NCBI GenBank assembly: GCA_019348475.1
Contig: JAHWJJ010000182.1
Location: 1-8,474 of the forward strand
Reading direction: 5' to 3'
From: Gemmatimonadota bacterium
GTDB lineage: Bacteria > Gemmatimonadota > Gemmatimonadetes > Longimicrobiales > Longimicrobiaceae
DNA: 8,474 nt
Numbering within the stretch: position 1 is the first letter of the stretch; every line of letters starts with the position of its first letter. The notes under the pieces were generated by a model. That model worked only from the letters and a program-made list of their open reading frames with translations, searched no databases and was not told the origin of the DNA. Below are positions 6,202 to 8,474 of the stretch, piece by piece. Made by a program: the position numbers and the translations under genes.

Positions 6202-8474
6202 ATGTGCCCATCCCGTCTGCGCTGGTGGCTCGGCGCGACAATGCTCCTGCTGTGCGGCGCGCTGCCGTCGCGCGCGGCGGCGCAGGATCCGTACGTGATC
6301 ACCGGCACCGTGCTGGATACCGAGTCGCAGGCGCCGCTGGCCAACGCCAGCGTGCAGCTGCGCACCGGCGGTACCGCCACGCCCGCGGCCAGCACCGTCA
6401 CGGATGCGGCAGGCCGCTTCACCCTGCGCGCCCGGGTGGCCGCCGGAAGGTACACGCTGCAGTTCTCGCAGATCGGACGCGGCACCGCCACCCGGCAGGT
6501 CACGCTGGGGGCCCAGCGCGAGGTCGCCGTCGGCGCCGTTGCGCTGGCGCCCGCGGCGCTGCAGCTGGAGGAGCTGATCGTCACCGGCACGGGCGTGCCG
6601 GTGGAGCGGCGCGAGGTGGGGAACACGGTGGCCACCGTGCGCGGCGAAGAGATCAACCAGGCCCCCGCCGCCGTCTCGGTGGAGCGCGCGCTGCAGGGCC
6701 GCATCGCCGGGGCCGTGATCTCGCAGAACTCCGGCAACCCTGGCGCGGGTGCCACCATCCGCCTGCGCGGCACCAGCTCCATCCTGGGCGGCGCCGACCC
6801 GCTGATCGTGGTGGACGGCGTGATCATCGAGAACAACACCGACCCGCTGCTCAGCCTGAGCTCCAACGCCTCGCGCCAGGGCTCGGCCATCAGCAGCCGG
6901 CTTACGGATATCGCGCCGGGCGACATCGAGCGCGTGGAGGTGCTGAAGGACGCGGCGGCGGCGGCCCTGTACGGGTCGCGCGCCAACAACGGCGTCATCC
7001 AGATCTTCACCCGCCGCGGGTCGCAGGGCGAGCCGCGGGTCAGCTTCACCAGCGAGTACACGTCGTCGGAGACGCCGGGCTACTTTCCAATCAACCAGGC
7101 GCCGCGGGCGGGGCTGGGCGACGTGTCGTTCCTGCGCAAGCCGGACGGCTCGCGGTACGCGCTGGGCGACCCCATCACCCGGTACAACGTTCAGCCGCAG
7201 ATCTTCCAGACCGCCCCCGGCTTCAACAGCCACCTGTCGATCTCGGGGGGCAGCGGCGGCAGCACCTACTACATGTCGGGGGGGTGGACGGACCAGGAGG
7301 GGATCATCCGCAGCACCGGCCACGAGAAGCGGACGGTGCGCGGCAAGATCACGCAGCGGGTTTCCGACGTGCTCGAGGTGGCGCTGAACGGCAGCTACAT
7401 CCAGTCCAACACCCGCTACCAGGCAGAGGGCGAGCAGACGGCGGGCGCGCTGACGATCGCCCTGTTCACCCCCACCGGGTTCAACTACGCGTTCGACCCC
7501 GAGCTGGGCCGGTTCCCGTACACCCCCATCATCACCGCCAACCCGCTGCAGGTGCTGCGCGAGGTGCGGGCCGAGGCCAACGTGGACCGGCTGCTGGGAA
7601 GCGTGCAGGGCACCCTTTCGCCCACGGACAACCTGACGGTGACGGCGCTGCTCGGCCTTGACGACTCGCGCGAGGCCAACCTGCTGCTGCAGCCGCCGTA
7701 CTCCACCGGGCCCGCCTTCACGGGGTTCATCAGCAATCCCGTACGCTCGATTCGCCGCTACAACGCCGACGTCACGGCCAACCTGGAGACGCCGCTGGGG
7801 AGCGCGATGCGGCTCACCAGCACGCTGGGGTCCCGCTACACCTCGGACCACACCAACACCGTGCGCGCCGGTGCCGAAAACCTGCCGCCGGGGCAGGAGA
7901 CGGTGGGCGGGGCCACGCAGTTCGCCTCGCAGGGGATCATCGAGGTGCGCACGTTCGGCGCTTTCCTGCAGGAGCGGCTGGCGATCTCGGAGCGGCTGTT
8001 CCTGACCGGCGCGCTGAACATGGAGGCCTCGTCGGCGTTCGGGGCGGAGGAGCGCTGGCAGCTGTTCCCCCGCGCGGGCGCGTCGTGGGTGGTGGACGAG
8101 ATGCCGTTCTGGGAGGGGAACCCGGCCGCGCGCGTCGTGAGCGCGCTGCGGCTGCGCGGGTCGTACGGCCAGACGGGCGGGCAGCCGCCGGCGGCGTACG
8201 GCATCTTCAACAACTTTACGGACGTGATCTTCGCGGGCCGGCCGGGGCAGGCGGGGAGCACGGTGCTGGGGAACCCCAACCTGAAGCCCGAGCGGCAGCG
8301 CGAGTGGGAGGGCGGCTTCGACGTGGGGCTGCTGAACGACCGCGCCATCCTCGAGTTCACCATCTACGACCAGCTGACGCGCGACGTGGTGCTGCTGCGG
8401 TCGCTGCAGAGCAGCTCCGGGTTCGACGTGCAGTACCAGAACATCGGTGAGATCTCCAACCGCGGCATCGAGAT
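6202..8474 (+). CDS. SusC/RagA-type TonB-dependent outer-membrane receptor (3' partial)
   Basis: The frame is open for 757 codons to the right edge. Residues 1-27 (MCPSRLRWWLGATMLLLCGA, then LPSRAAA) form a Sec signal peptide, probably cut before QDPYVITG. Residues about 31-115 are a carboxypeptidase-regulatory-like beta-sandwich (VITGTVLDTESQAPLANASV, then TDAAGRFTLRA). LEELIVTGTG (122-131) is a TonB-box-like junction. The plug covers about 140-270 and contains RGTSSILGGADPLIVVDGV and the SusC hallmark VEVLKDAAAAALYGSRANNG (245-264). Beta-barrel strands follow, including STYYMSGGWTDQEG and the late signature GNPNLKPERQREWEGGFDVG. Full-length members are about 950-1100 residues, so roughly 200-350 are missing here. 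It imports bulky ligands such as oligosaccharides or peptides using TonB energy; the ligand cannot be read from sequence. A SusD-like lipoprotein gene would be expected downstream, outside the window. Start ATG 6202 (or GTG 6199). Confidence 0.93.
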   Translation, partial: MCPSRLRWWLGATMLLLCGALPSRAAAQDPYVITGTVLDTESQAPLANASVQLRTGGTATPAASTVTDAAGRFTLRARVAAGRYTLQFSQIGRGTATRQVTLGAQREVAVGAVALAPAALQLEELIVTGTGVPVERREVGNTVATVRGEEINQAPAAVSVERALQGRIAGAVISQNSGNPGAGATIRLRGTSSILGGADPLIVVDGVIIENNTDPLLSLSSNASRQGSAISSRLTDIAPGDIERVEVLKDAAAAALYGSRANNGVIQIFTRRGSQGEPRVSFTSEYTSSETPGYFPINQAPRAGLGDVSFLRKPDGSRYALGDPITRYNVQPQIFQTAPGFNSHLSISGGSGGSTYYMSGGWTDQEGIIRSTGHEKRTVRGKITQRVSDVLEVALNGSYIQSNTRYQAEGEQTAGALTIALFTPTGFNYAFDPELGRFPYTPIITANPLQVLREVRAEANVDRLLGSVQGTLSPTDNLTVTALLGLDDSREANLLLQPPYSTGPAFTGFISNPVRSIRRYNADVTANLETPLGSAMRLTSTLGSRYTSDHTNTVRAGAENLPPGQETVGGATQFASQGIIEVRTFGAFLQERLAISERLFLTGALNMEASSAFGAEERWQLFPRAGASWVVDEMPFWEGNPAARVVSALRLRGSYGQTGGQPPAAYGIFNNFTDVIFAGRPGQAGSTVLGNPNLKPERQREWEGGFDVGLLNDRAILEFTIYDQLTRDVVLLRSLQSSSGFDVQYQNIGEISNRGIE

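Noticed and set aside
6204..7661. Plus-strand frame of 485 codons starting at GTG 6204
   Set aside because: It is the neighbouring frame of the receptor gene and translates to Arg/Ala/Gly-rich low-complexity sequence. The true frame starts at 6202 and has no stop before the window edge.
6181..7851. Minus-strand open frame of 556 codons opposite the receptor gene
   Set aside because: It is a shadow of the SusC-type gene, whose plus-strand frame has a signal peptide, plug motifs and a ribosome binding site.
1..8474. A new defence or mobile system involving the Uma2 and LON proteins
   Set aside because: The two genes are about 250 bases apart with no shared operon signs, no transposase, integrase, methylase, helicase or toxin-antitoxin partner, and both families are common as single genes.

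Overview
The window is high-GC DNA with densely G/C-ending codons. Most genes lie on the plus strand, and I found no convincing gene on the minus strand. A SusC/RagA-type TonB-dependent receptor, a DUF1460 amidase-like protein, a Uma2-family protein of the 'GDYGPxAER' type and a stand-alone LON-domain protein together suggest a high-GC Gram-negative soil bacterium. Gemmatimonadota (Longimicrobium-like) is my best guess. It rests on gene content and style, not on a marker gene. There are no rRNA, tRNA, CRISPR, transposase or phage features.

Layout, left to right. (1) 1-1550: the C-terminal two thirds or so of a molybdenum hydroxylase large subunit, closest in motif detail to the alpha subunit of 4-hydroxybenzoyl-CoA reductase; its start lies before the window. 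(2) 1557-2586: a broken gene for a membrane-anchored or exported PD40/TolB-like beta-propeller protein, with one in-frame stop and four frameshifts. (3) A GC-rich hairpin, then a Uma2-family nuclease-fold gene (2694-3248) with a good ribosome binding site. (4) 3497-4117: a small protein made only of the LON substrate-binding domain. (5) 4118-4881: about 760 bases without a credible gene, holding several inverted repeats. (6) 4882-5802: a Tat-exported DUF1460 (NlpC/P60-like) amidase-type protein, closed by a strong intrinsic terminator at 5870-5900. (7) 5803-6198: the leader of the next gene, with a possible promoter. (8) 6202-8474: a SusC/RagA-type outer-membrane receptor that runs off the right edge. 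It is the longest reading frame in the window and has no stop inside it.

The genes do not form one pathway. The molybdoenzyme and the broken propeller gene look like the end of one transcription unit. Uma2 and LON look like single genes. The amidase and the TonB-dependent receptor are both envelope proteins but are separated by a terminator, so they are probably transcribed separately. I see no convincing undescribed multi-gene system. The most notable observation is the multiply disrupted propeller gene sitting between intact neighbours.
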